Of a stretch of DNA of 64,000 bases, positions 12,781 to 24,300 are shown in pieces (position 1 is the first letter of the stretch; every line of letters begins with the position of its first letter). The DNA comes from Varroa destructor (taxonomy: Eukaryota > Arthropoda > Arachnida > Mesostigmata > Varroidae), in assembly GCF_002443255.2 (NCBI RefSeq), contig NW_019211454.1, forward strand, positions 35,701,187-35,765,186. Direction: 5' to 3'. The position numbers and the translations under genes were made by a program. The notes beneath the pieces are model-generated. The model was not told the DNA's origin. It made no database searches and was given only the letters and a program-made list of their open reading frames with translations.

Positions 12781-13120
12781 TTTGTTTCAGCAGCAGATTA
12801 TACAGGCTGTACCAAAATAGGTGTACACCGTAATTGAACAACAATGTTGCGGCTGTTGCCAATCGCAAGTATCTATCGATTCGGAAAGCCTATGCTAACA
12901 ACGGCGAGTTTTATTTCCAACAGAACGTGCGACTACCTGCACGCTATAAAAACATATCTTGATGAGACTTTCCAAACAAGATGGGTTAAATTATGGAACA
13001 TCTTAGCTACTGCCCAGATCCGACGCCGATTCAGTAGGCAAACCGATAACACTAGAACATTTGCAAATTTCGTAAAACTTGTAATCAATAATTCGATGTT
13101 ATCAGCAGAACGGTAATCAT
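12780..13120 (+). mobile_element. Decayed mariner-type DDE transposase fragment
   Basis: In one frame GEFYFQQNVRLPARY, near 12902-12947, matches the transposase block FxQQDGAPxHY that carries the second catalytic Asp. The Asp is replaced by Asn. The match then continues in a second frame as YLDETFQTRWVKLWNI (about 12953-13003), corresponding to the conserved VRxYLDExFxxRWIGRRGPI segment. The switch of frame means at least one indel, so the gene is dead. The third catalytic block (SPDLTPLDFFLWG) is not clearly preserved. IS630/Tc1/mariner superfamily by established motif order. The element's ends and terminal inverted repeats were not found. Confidence 0.5.
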
Positions 13121-13943
13121 TTTGAACACTGGAGGGGAATTTTATATTCATATAGGTTTTCCGTAACTTAGAAGTTTAAGCTACGGTCATTTAAATTGTA
13201 TCATCGTGTATTTCCGGTCTTGAATGAACATTCAAATAACAGATCACCAACCTGCGACATAGTTGTATCCAGCGTCATTGTCACACCTTATCGCCGAACG
13301 TAAATGACACTGCGGGCCATGAAATGCTAGCCAGATGGCACCGTGCCGTACGACCATTTTCATATTTCCTATATACAAACGCTCTTCGGTGATCAGAAAC
13401 AGCTTGCTTTAACACATAAAACATAACGCTTGCACAGCTTCATAATTTCACATATCTTTAATCCTAACGAATCATATAATAAGGACGAAACAGATTGGAT
13501 ATCGGTATCGATTCATCGTAGGATTTTTCAAAAAATTAACTATATTTCCAGGATGCGATACGGCTATCCTGTTGAAGCGAAATACGTCAGAGGCAACCAA
13601 GAGCTGCCGTAAACGATGCCTATTGCCCGGTGTATATGTTTTAATGCAGGGCCTAGCGATTATTAGTTAGCACCTTCTACGAAATGACGTATCTTTCGGT
13701 TCATCGTTTTTCTACTACGGGTTCAATAACATATGAAACATAAATGATATACAAACAGTGAAGAATTCTATAATGGATGCCATATATCGGCGGTTGATTA
13801 GTTCCGGAGTTCATCAAGAAGCAGATTTTCTTTTGTCGAAACATGAGTGTTTCACAAGTCTCTGAGCTCAATGTTTTTTGCGCTGCTATAGGCTCACTCT
13901 GAACACTACGACACGAATATAATGGATCTTCGAATATACAAAG

Positions 13944-13946
<3 letters not shown>

Positions 13947-13975
<29 letters not shown>
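13947..13975. repeat. (TA)n microsatellite
   Basis: About fourteen tandem TA units. Confidence 0.9.
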
Positions 13976-13979
<4 letters not shown>

Positions 13980-14086
13980 TAAAGTGGTGGATTAATCGGA
14001 AAATATTTTATCACGAACGAATAAATAGGTACATTCGATGGTATTTAGGCTCAACGATATGTCCGTAATTATCAGTCTGTCAACGA

Positions 14087-14404
14087 GTGCTTAATGCGAG
14101 AGGCGTAATCAGTCGACGGATCAGCAGCAGCGTCAGCGCAGCGAGAAGCTTCGATTACGTGCCCTCAAGCCGGGACGCTAGTCTCTCGTTGTCGGAGCTG
14201 GCTATTGGTAACTTGTTCTACTATAGAAAGGGCTGCGACTGGAGCTGGGCTGGCGAGAAAAATCATGCCGCAGATTGTTTGCTTCTCCGCATAAGATTCA
14301 ATTCCGTCTGCCAGCGGCTCTCGGCATTGTTTACCTCTAAAGGAAACGCTGGTATGGCAAAACTAGTTATTAACAACTGGAACGTTGCTCTAACTTTTAA
14401 ATAA
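14087..14404 (+). CDS. Open frame, unknown (weak)
   Basis: 105 codons without a stop in moderately GC-rich DNA. Arg/Ser-rich at the start, then SLSLSELAIGNLFYYRKG. No ATG start, domain or convincing splice site is visible. The length could arise by chance. Confidence 0.15.
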   Translation: MLNARGVISRRISSSVSAARSFDYVPSSRDASLSLSELAIGNLFYYRKGCDWSWAGEKNHAADCLLLRIRFNSVCQRLSALFTSKGNAGMAKLVINNWNVALTFK

Positions 14405-15539
14405 TGTGCGACAATGTGGGCTCTGTAGTATTTCCTACCCGGTAAGTCTTCCAGCAGTTACTCCCGTCATTATACTGACTGTACACGTACGGATTTCAGT
14501 AGTAATAGGCCTAGGAATTATATGTGTCATTTCATCCGATGCTCCATGTGAAAATATTTCATAATGTAGCATATTTAGCAGAGGGCGAATCGTCAATTCT
14601 AAGCCATCCTGACCTGGCTAGGAACCTGTACGACTGTGTCTCAACCTTTTGACACGAGACTTATCCCGTCCTACAGACCACTACGCAAACTGTTAAAGGT
14701 CGACCCTTGTTTTTGCACTGATCGATCCTACAGATTTGATGCAGTAATAAGGACGTTCATTCTACCCAAGTTGGACGACTTCGACGAACAACGCAGTCAT
14801 GATCATAAGGGCTTCTTTTAGAAAAAAAAAAGCCTATTTTACTAGAACAAATACTTACTTTCTAAATTGGATCTGTGGATCGATTGCAACCTACTATAGT
14901 AAATGAAAATTAGTAAACGCACTACCGTTGAGGTTTCTGAAGAAGCTGAAGCAAACGCATAGGTGTTACTCTGGAAGTCACACTAGGGTCTAGTAGATTC
15001 AGATAAATATTGCAAAAAAAAAGAGAACACACTTGATATATAGTAAATAAACGATGATTCAACGCTAATCGACCAGACGATACGCGCAATTGTTACTTCA
15101 ATACACGTCAACCGAAAAAGTAGGGCAATTCAAGTTCATGCAAATACGTTTGTGAACCAATTGGTATGGCTCTGTAGCTGAAGCATTCACCAATTCTAAC
15201 TAATGGCATACCTGTCTCATTGACTAGAAACGAGCGTCTGCACGCTAACTAGTGAACACAGCAATTTCTAGACAGGTATCGTGAAGAAAGATCGAAAGAA
15301 ATTGGCAGCGTAACCGAGTAGAAGAAACTCAGGGGCCCTTATAATGACAAGGCACTAGCAGCTGCAGCAGTAGTGCTATCTAGGTGGTGGATTGCTAGCA
15401 AAGCTGAAGCTAGCTAAGCGTCTTCCGTGTCGAGTTTGCTCTTCCGATAAATGATGAGCTCGGCAGGTGTGCGTCGTGTTACCAGCAGCTAGCTTATCTG
15501 CAAAGTTAGCTTGACGCTTATTTCCGGCAGAGATTCGTC

Positions 15540-15868
15540 GCGCATGCGTCCGGGAAGCGAGATGACGGAAAGCAAGATATAGCGAATTTTAACAACCCCG
15601 ATTACCCTTCAACATGTCTCTCCTTTATTTTCGCTTTTCCGGTGTCACTCACACGTCCCGGCTGACTTCTGTGTCGTCGTCCTCCGGTCCGCGGTTGATT
15701 GGGTCGGTACCGAACTACCGAACTGGCAAACGTCAACGCCGGGAAACGACGGCGAGAGCACCTTCGCTTTCGGTGATGTTGACGCTAGTATAGGACTGCT
15801 ACAATGGCAATCTGCACGAATGGTTCGCGTTTTTCGGTGAAAACGTCATTTATATTCATTTGGAATTT
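15540..15868 (+). promoter_or_regulatory. CpG-rich promoter-like region with candidate first exon
   Basis: A GC- and CpG-rich block (15540-15790) precedes an ATG at 15804 in a good context (ACAATGG). The ATG opens 21 codons (MAICTNGSRFSVK...) and ends at a donor TTT|GTAAGG at 15868, phase 2. A second frame, from a TAG acceptor at 15793, is also open across the same donor and, if that donor is skipped, runs on to a GTTAGT donor at 16076. No TATA box is evident. No downstream exon could be linked with certainty. Confidence 0.3.
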
Positions 15869-16317
15869 GTAAGGAAAAAGTGTTGTTGCGTGCTAATGGG
15901 GTGCATAGTCCGGATCTATACAAGAGCACAGTGTAACACAGACCAAAGCTTCAAGTTGTTTAGCGTTGTAGCTCTGCACATAGCGCATCGATTGCAGATC
16001 CAAAGAGCAGTAAAGAAGTGTGTGATGGTTGCCGATAGGAAGTCATGTCCGAATAATCATATAAGAGGCCGCACAGGTTAGTATTGCTACAGGACAAATA
16101 AGGGATACAGGCACACTTAGCATTATTCTACGAAATAGCAATTTGCAAGTGTAACCTAATTATTTACAGTAAATTTGCCAACGGCTGCAAATGTATCTAC
16201 TCCAACAGCTTAGGTTCAGCCCGTCTCCACCGTTATCACCAGTAAAACCGAATATCGCAACATCTCGCAGAAAGATCTAAATCGACCGACGTCCACCGCT
16301 GCGCTGTTGTTTACGAC

Positions 16318-16545
16318 ATGATACAAGCTGATAGTCGGTATTCCTGGTTCCTTCGTCTGTGCCTTTTTCAGTCTTATACCTCCCGTGTTGTCCCTTCGTT
16401 GTTCGCCTTATCTCTAACAATTTTTTGTTGTACTGCACCTTCACCATCAACCGCCAGCATTCGTAACTGTAGGCCCGATACGCCTGCCGGTGACTCAGAT
16501 AAAACATGGACAACTTGCAAACCAGGTTGCCGGGTTGATAAGTAG
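16318..16545 (+). CDS. Candidate small secreted-type protein (ambiguous strand)
   Basis: An ATG-initiated + strand frame of 75 codons. A hydrophobic run (VVPSLFALSLTIFCCTAPSP, residues about 24-43) could serve as a signal anchor. The polar tail after it has four cysteines if the CC pair is excluded (IRNCRPDT, WTTCKPGC). The same DNA is also a well-formed minus-strand exon (16380-16545), so only one of the two can be the true reading. No family recognised. Confidence 0.2.
   Translation: MIQADSRYSWFLRLCLFQSYTSRVVPSLFALSLTIFCCTAPSPSTASIRNCRPDTPAGDSDKTWTTCKPGCRVDK
16380..16545 (-). CDS. Candidate internal exon, unknown protein (ambiguous strand)
   Basis: Read on the minus strand, a TTTTTTTAG acceptor is followed by 166 bases open in one frame (entry phase 2, exit phase 0) and a GTATAAG donor. 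The peptide includes QVVHVLSESPAGVSGLQLRM and ends KANNEGTTRE. A possible next exon begins after CAG near 16310 and stops after eight codons. It overlaps a + strand ATG frame that is equally open. No domain recognised. Confidence 0.25.
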
Positions 16546-17414
16546 CTAAAAAAACGACACTACTTTTCGGCGCAATGCGGAACGTACTTCAAAAGAACAT
16601 CACATATACTTGAAATTCTGAATATTCAACTCAATAGGAAAGCATTTCTTCATAGTTATTCTTGTGGGGTAAAAGTACAAGCCAACTACAGCATCTCTCT
16701 GGAGTGATACACTCGTTACAAAACATGTTCACTGATTTTTTTGGACTTTCAGCCCCAAAATACACAATATCTTGATAAATAAGCATCAAAATAGGTCAAA
16801 TTTTACCTACGCATATACTTGTTACAGTTCGATAAACAAATATATGTGCATTCCGATTATGTTAGTGCTTGCCACTCCGTAAGCTTTCACTGGCGAATAT
16901 TTTAGAAGAACACACAACAGTTACCCGTTTCTAATGTGGCTCACAAGAGTATCCTAGAATGATGTTGTTTTCACCTTTGCTTTCAATTTTTCTCTAGCCT
17001 TGTGAAAAGACATCACCAAAATGCGATTGTGCTGTTCCTTGCTGATCGCAGGAGGATTCAGGAAGGAGAAGCAATCTTCGTACCGTCTATGCCACAGCTA
17101 TAGCAGCTCCAGCCCGTACTATCAGGGTACTGCTCCAGTTCGTCTGCTGTCCCGGAAAGCTTCGTTCTCGTCGTTGTTCTCTTGTCTAATGTCACCGGCG
17201 TCATGCACCATCTTGTGAGCATCTGCACATATGCCAACTTGTTCTTTTGCGAGCAGACCCAACTAACACTGAACTGATACAGTGGAATAGACACGACGAG
17301 GATCATCGAGAGGCGATACACCGAATAGGCAGGTGGCATAGATATACGAGGCGAAGAAGATAGCTTGATCGCTCTCTGACTGCCCGTCCGCTTGACGGAG
17401 AGCTGGCTGTTTAG

Positions 17415-17868
17415 GTCCGCCGGAGGCACGAAGAAGCTTCACGACACACGGGAAGAGACAGCGAGTTTTTACGCTCGAAGGAAACGAGGAAACAGGTAAG
17501 CACCAGTTTTGGTTATAAGAAATACGAAACCCTTCTAGGATAATCCCCATCGCTCCCTCTCTGCCTTAAATCGCAGCCCTCCATTGACTTTTTGTAAGTC
17601 CCGTTCACCCGCCTGCCATGACCCAGTTGCTGCCAAAGCAACACAAAATAAGGCAAGGCTCGAAGCAGCACCTGCAATTAGACAGGTAGACAGATATTCA
17701 TTGTTCCAAGTTGAGAGTGCGAACTACCCTACAACTGCGGTGAATATTAGAGCTACCACTATTACGCCTAGAACAGCTACCGCCTCGTTTGTCCAATGGG
17801 GATCTTCTTCAATAAAGCCGCAGAGGGCTAGGTCTGTTCAGTGCTCGACGACTGACGGCAGGCAATGA
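17415..17868 (+). CDS. Candidate two-exon 3' part of an unknown gene
   Basis: Exon 17415-17495 lies between a TTTAG acceptor and a consensus donor (CAG|GTAAGC). It is open in phase 0 and purine-rich (ASRHTGRDSEFLRSKETRKQ). Exon 17599-17868 follows a T-rich AAG acceptor, also phase 0, and stops at 17866-17868 after 89 codons. A further GTAGAC donor at 17684 could split it. The intron would be 103 bases. The minus strand of the same DNA also reads as membrane-like exons (EEDPHW then a hydrophobic run at about 17725-17815), so the strand is not proven. The consensus donor favours +. Confidence 0.28.
17725..17830 (-). CDS. Alternative membrane-helix exon on the minus strand
   Basis: Minus-strand reading: GFIEEDPHWTNEAVAVLG followed by VIVVALIFTAVV, a good transmembrane helix, ending at GTAGGG/GTAGTT donors. 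After a 57-60 base gap a TTGCAG acceptor (about 17680) leads to further open frames with a second hydrophobic run. It is an antisense alternative to the + exon at 17599-17868. Only one can be right. Confidence 0.2.
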
Positions 17869-18059
17869 AGAAATCGTCTTTACTATTTCTTCGTTCACGC
17901 TATTACTTCTACTGCTGTTGGTATTACTATTCTTTAGTTGCACGTTCGTCAGTGTACTCAGCTTTTACTTTCAGTTTTATAGCTACGAAATTAATGGCAA
18001 CGGATGACACCATTGCTGCTAGTGAACAAGAAGGAGCTCCGGATTCTCGCTAGTTACTT

Positions 18060-20131
18060 GCCGGTGATAATGCGAAACTTTGCAAGAAACGCTTCGCGTT
18101 ACCAAATGCACAATGCACATCTCTAAAAAGCATAGATGGAGTCGTCTATCGCTGCTAAGAAACGCATCAGAGGCAAGCCTACACAACCAGTAGGGCAATC
18201 TGCCTTTAATGATCAATCATAGCTTCCCTACATGATTCATTTTACAAAGGAATATAAGATTAAACAAACAGTAATACCGGCACAAGAGCAAGGCGCGTCA
18301 TTGCTTTCGGTACGATCCAGGTGAATAGCACATCAGTATCGTATAGTACAATACGACAAACATTGAAAATGTATAGATCCAACCGTGTAACGCCTTGAGC
18401 TTTATAAGGCGAAAGGAACTATAAGAAGATAATATATAGAAACAAAGATCATTTTCAAAAAAAAAAATGTTTCACGCAAACACCATATATATATACTCTT
18501 GTTGAATTGTAAAGATGGTTCGCATGGATGAATGACTACATACTGGTGTTCGAGTTGGAACTCAACGTCGTTTATCTTGGCCAATTGGAAAAATTATTAT
18601 ACAAAATGTGCGCTGTTTTTAACCTTCTTTTTTAACTGTTTGTGTCAAACTATTATTCAGGTTAGCATACGGGGAGAAAGGCGAGACACTAGAAATAGAA
18701 ACACCTTCAAGCTTACACAGTCATACGAATATTTTACATGCAATCTTGTGCTCGGAAGCATATAAACATGGTAAAGTCAACGAAATATATCCAATACTAC
18801 AATCGAACAACAAGATGGACGCAGCGCTCTCGTATCCAACAACACCAATTACCACCGCTGCAGAAGCTGGACGATTTTCTCACTAGAATTTATCCGCTGA
18901 CAACAAGAAGAGTCCAGGCATGGAGGCGGAGCTTAGCTATGTCATCGTACCTTCCATTCTACTACCCTCTATAACGCTAGCGGCCTATACTACTTCATAT
19001 CCTCTGTCAAGTGTTCTGTCTGATGGCAGGACCAGTCCAGTTCGAAGACTTCCTCGCTTATAAATGGTTTCAGGATTTTGCATGCCAGCTAAAACTATCG
19101 TTCACGTAAAATTGAGCATAGTACAATAGCTTAAGTACGGTTTTAGATAAGACTCATAAATTCTCAGTTATGGTTTAGGAAGAATGGCGAACTTACTTTG
19201 GTAGGTGGTAGTACCACCTGCTTTATGCTGCTTTGAATATTCGTATAGCAAACGAGTAAGAGCAATTGTAAACAAATTATAACGACTTTGATAGATCTAT
19301 GGAATCGTTAGAAGCGTCTGGCTCGATGGCCGCTCGACTGTTGGTTCATTTAATGTAATGTAACGTTACATGTAAAATGTTTAGCTTGTTCTAGTGGTTC
19401 AGAAGTAGCGGTAATCGTATCTGAGGATTCCGTTACATTTACATCCCCTACGAAGGTATGAGGTGCCAAACAATCGATATCAACTCCTAGTGTGCTCGTG
19501 ACGAATATTGTAAACGGAATAGTTTTTTAATATAATAATAATAAATGCTTTATATTTTGTGTCCGATACTGTGTCATTCAGCATAGCTTTAAATAGCTGG
19601 CTGGCCGCAGATACGATACAAAATTAGCCTTCGCAAGCTTTTGAATCTCGACTACTAACGGAACTATGTCGGTCACCTGAAATGAGACGTTTCTTTTTCG
19701 CTCTAAACGTAATTTTTTGATCTCACCTTGCAAGCAAAGGTTACTATGCTAAAACCGTAAAGATCTATGGCATAGGTGACAAATGGGATAGATTTTATAG
19801 TTAGTTATAATCCTTCGCATTCTGCGTAGGAGGGATGGTAAGAAAGACTTTCACGTAATGTACCAACGACTACAAGCAGTACATCGTTTTATGGCCCTTT
19901 TCCCTTCCCGAACACACATACATGCACATAAATAACCACTAGAGTATTCCGTTGCGGTCGCGGCGGCGTAAATTGTGATAGTTTTCCGTAACTCGTCCCA
20001 ACCTGAACCGATCATATATTCGCCCTGGTCTTACTTATTTCTCCGTCAAATGCTTCCATCCGGGCGTCATTAGGTGAATATTATACCACCAAGAAAGCTC
20101 AAGGGGGCAGCAGCCCGCATTCAAGCAATAG
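18060..20131. other. No supportable gene
   Basis: Short frames of 60-78 codons occur on both strands (for example 18532-18974), but without convincing starts, splice sites or family motifs. Confidence 0.5.
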
Positions 20132-20347
20132 CTAGTGGCAGTCAACGGACCTACGTGGCCAGAGCAGTTGGCTGGTGCAGTGTCTAACTCACTAGATCAC
20201 CGCAAGCGACTTCAGCTCGTCCAGTACGTCCACGAGTATCTATCAAGGTGGCAGGTAGCACTTGGAGCTGCATGGCGTAAAAGACGGGTGCGGCTAGATA
20301 GCCTGAACGCCCTCTGGTCTGGCGAAGCACCCAACTGGGTAACTTGA
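20132..20347 (+). CDS. Candidate terminal exon, helical protein of unknown family
   Basis: In a GC-richer island, a TAG acceptor (20129-20131) is followed by 71 codons in phase 0 and a stop (20345-20347). The middle is amphipathic and basic (HRKRLQLVQYVHEYLSRWQV, then AAWRKRRVRLDSLNALW), suggesting a helix. The acceptor has little pyrimidine tract, and two minus-strand frames (88 and 62 codons) overlap. Not recognised. Confidence 0.25.
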   Translation, partial: LVAVNGPTWPEQLAGAVSNSLDHRKRLQLVQYVHEYLSRWQVALGAAWRKRRVRLDSLNALWSGEAPNWVT

Positions 20348-20421
20348 TAAAGAGGCGACCAAAGAAGACATCTAGCTTCCGACCACAATAAACAGACCAA
20401 CCACGGGTCGTGAAGACCGTA

Positions 20422-20445
20422 GGCCGTGGGCCGTGGGCCGTGGGG
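20422..20445. repeat. (GGCCGTG)3 heptamer repeat
   Basis: Three exact tandem copies of GGCCGTG with a trailing G run, just downstream of the candidate exon at 20132-20347. Confidence 0.8.
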
Positions 20446-21283
20446 GACACGAAAAATAATTTATAGAGCCGAAAATTGATCTTCGCTTTATACTTAGGGC
20501 TTTAGCGTTCCGTTTAGTTAACTTGCCGATTAAAAATCTTCGACAACTTCAATTGCATGGGGTATAGATAGTCTGGCACCACTGATATACGGGGTGCTTA
20601 CTCGTTTGGGCTTATCTTGGAAACGGTGGGATTTATGGAAGAGTTTAGGAATGTTTGGCTTTTTTTTTCGGCAATTTCAACACCTTTGTTTGGCTATGCA
20701 AAAGTGGTCTAGAATATTTAAATGCAACAGACAGAGTTAACCTCGTAATCCTCCTGTAAACACAAGTGAAAGCTGTATGCACGTACAGCCGTACCTGATG
20801 TGTAATAATTACGTACATGATAACTTGGGATGCATAATAAACTATATAAAACATACATGTAAAGTTTATTAATTTTATCTGGCGAAGGAATGTTTCGGCA
20901 TTATAATGGCGTCTAGTCCTGTATTTTTTGTATGGGTTCCTGTTGTCTTGAGATCTATTCTCTATTTAACAGATGATAATTATTGCTTATGATACGAAAC
21001 TAAACTCTTTTGCGTGAACTGTGGTTATCAGCACTAGCCAAAAGTTCAGCTGTTAATCGCCGTCTATATAATAGGCAACCATATTTCTCGTTGTCATATG
21101 TATTCGAACAAAGATACCTTGTATCCTTTCTAAAATTCTTCACTATTTTTCATGGCAATACATTTTTAGTTCCAGCTAATGCTAATGTATCCGGGCTCCT
21201 GCAGGCCCTTAAGTTGGGTCCGCGTACGATCACTTGACGCAGATGATATATTTATCTTCGTCTTTGTCTCTCGTTTTCGTACT

Positions 21284-21286
<3 letters not shown>

Positions 21287-21333
<47 letters not shown>

Positions 21334-21350
21334 CCTCCCTCTCTCCCTCC
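21287..21350. repeat. (TC)n / (CCCT)n pyrimidine tract
   Basis: About 21 TC units followed by CCCT-type units, roughly 64 bases of almost pure pyrimidine on the + strand. Confidence 0.9.
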
Positions 21351-24300
21351 TACACTCTCGATAACCTTAAAAGTATACGCCCCGGATGAATCGTTTCTCA
21401 TGGATCCTTAACGTGTTGACCTTCTGTGTCAGCCATTACTTTTTGACGGTTTGGCTTTACAGCTACTCTAAATGAATTCAGCAGTAAGAAGTATGCCTTT
21501 TTGTACAGTGGTTGAATAACTTTTAGCGTTTTTTTATAATTATTTCACTTTATCTATTTGAGAAGCAGACGTCGCATAGTTCGATTATCACTCATCTGAG
21601 CTGGCAAAGGAGCGAAGTGCTCAAAATACTTGAAGTTATAATCACTTGACACTTTTTTCTAGCATAAATAAACAGTTTTGATGTTTCATATGGACGGAAT
21701 AAATCGTAGATATTTGTACGTGTTTTTTTATCAGTCGTTCTTCGGATTTGCAGATATGCTATGGCTAGGCGCCTGAATAATGTTTTGCTGGATTACTGGA
21801 CAGATATGACTGTTCAAAAAGTTCGCCAATAGTTTCAGGTATATCCTGTGTCGTCCTTTATCGATCTATATATTACCAAAGCCCTGCGTTTATCTGTCGA
21901 TGTGGCATCCTCCCTAACGTAGTTCGAGCAGGGTGGTCGATCTGATTTCCTTGTGAGCTGATAAACTTTTAGCGCGAATTTTCAAAAAAGTAGAAGTAGG
22001 CAGGGTTTTGGCAACAGTAGTCAACGGTTCCATTGCGAGACAACTGAAACAGGGGAACGTCTGTTTGTAGCAAAGTAACGAAATTGCCGAACCACTGCAA
22101 TAGGAGAATGCAGTTAGTGTAGCAAGGTAGTGAGATTATTATAGTAGGGTAATTATAACCGATAATTAGCTAGGCTCTCAGTAGGACGGGTTAATAGAGT
22201 AATAGTGCCACTAGAGTCGCGCACTTGCTGAAATTTTTTTTTATTTACCGAGCCAAATGAATAGAATAGCTGGATAGCCGCTGTGTAATAATGGAATTAT
22301 GAGAATATGGCAGGACAGTTGTAGTTGGGTATTCGTAAAGCTAAAATTTTTTTTTATTCCATAGACTATAACAGTAGCGAAATTTGTAGAGTGAGCAGAA
22401 CAGTGTATGTGGGGGGGGACGACTGTTGACATGTACGCGGCCTGTAGTTTACATTAGGCTGAGTGTGACATTAAATGGCTGTAACCAATGACAGATTCAG
22501 GTAATATATATTCGACGTTGCGTTTATGAATATCAGATATGTCCTAGTTGTCCTAGCTTCCGATCATACTAGTCCATGTATTCGAGCACCTGTTCTACGT
22601 CTAATGCTCGATACGGTTCTGCTTAATAATGCCACGAGCGTTGTTTGACATGTTCAAGGGAGAGAAACTAAAGTCAAGCTAGACAATTAGGTTAATGCAA
22701 GACCTCAATCTCTCAGTACGCAAATGGTTATATAACCTTGATTTATAGTTTACTAGTGTAGTACTGAACATTCCGCAGTCTGTGTTTCGCCATTTACATA
22801 CTCCTTTCCATATAACCAATACCTAGTTATTCCTCTGCACGCATCTTGAATTGTTACCCTCATCTCTCAATAGTTAGTATATTATGCCGTCTTTTTAAAT
22901 TTGGAATAGTAGAAGGATCTACTGATCTAACACACACACACTATATTGCAACAAATTGATCTAGTAAGTTAAACATGTAACTTTTTGAAGTCGTTTCGCA
23001 CGTCTGATGATTTCGTGGTTTCTCTTTGCTCTTCTGGTATTGGCCTTTCCTGCTTTTATGGGTCTCTTCATTTTCGTACATTGGGCGCCGCAGCTTAGCC
23101 TTTCTTCAATTAGCTGGAGTTTCGTGGCTAGTATTACTTCATTTTTCTCCCTGTTCTTTTAGGTATTTTAGTGCAGACACCGTTGAAAGTGTTGAAAGCT
23201 GGCTTCAATAAGCTGCCTTTTATGACTCTAACTCTTTAGTACAAAATTAATAAAATGCTCTAGGTAACACTTTATCTATGCCCAATGTCATAAGGACGAA
23301 ATGGCGCACTCTCACACTTTTTACGGGTGATGTGTGTAAAAGTGATATAAGAAATGGAGTTCTTTGTTAATAATAAATGAGAAAAAATTCAATACACCAT
23401 TATTTGTCAATATATATCTTAGTTGGCATTTATACTTTTTTTATTATAAGTTTTAATAATAGGCTCCACAGTCGCTTTTGGTGGGATCTTATTATCATTC
23501 TGATTCAACGTTCAGGCCAATTATTGCCTAACGCTACGTGTTTTTCATACAATATTCCGTATTAAAATTTCCCTTTATGGTTGGATTTCGTTTCCAATCA
23601 CAATATTTTAATAAATTCCCGAATATAGTACGTCTGATAGAAACCCACTCAACACTACGAAAAGGGCGGCACTTTGAAACATTTCATTACTGAATGCTCA
23701 TCCAAGTAGCTTTTTGTCCGACCAAAAATGTGCGATCTTTGCGGAACTTCCACGTCAGGTCTTTGACTTAGGCCACAATTGCACAGCGAATCCCAAAAGC
23801 ACTTTTTTCGAACTTGCCCTGGACCAAATGTTCTAAACAGACACGAAACTTGAATGGGCTACTAGTAGTCAGTCACCACTTCCCGTTAATTTTGTGCAGT
23901 ATTCGTACATAGGACTCCGTAGTTGTTGTCATGCTTTTAAGGGATAGGCCTGCCTTACCTAGCTAACATCTACGTACTGCTTTTGGAACCCCTAACTGAT
24001 GCATTATGCTGCAACGCTCTGTTCTGAATATTTAAGGCCTGCATTTCTGCAACGTCCTGTTGCAGGCGTCTTGGACATACATCATTCTATATTAGACAGT
24101 CTGTATTCCTCATCTCGAATTACTGTGTTTTGCAAGACTAATTCGATAAGATATGTCTGTATTGAATTTTTCAACTCAGTTTTTTTGGCTATGCCTTTCT
24201 TGTCAGTAAGGAAAGAATAATTGTTTTGTTTTTCCTTGGTGCGGTGGTCTTTCAGCTTGTTCTTATTTTTTTGTCCAACTTGGTTTCGTTAATTTTTCAT

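Larger units (their letters stand above)
13121..15530. other. AT-rich stretch with weak open frames
   Basis: It contains a TA microsatellite (13947-13975) and + strand frames of 105 codons (14087-14404) and 61 codons (14636-14821). The first has no ATG before its interior and no clear splice sites. The second is TTG/GTG-started. Neither can be assigned a function. Confidence 0.4.
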
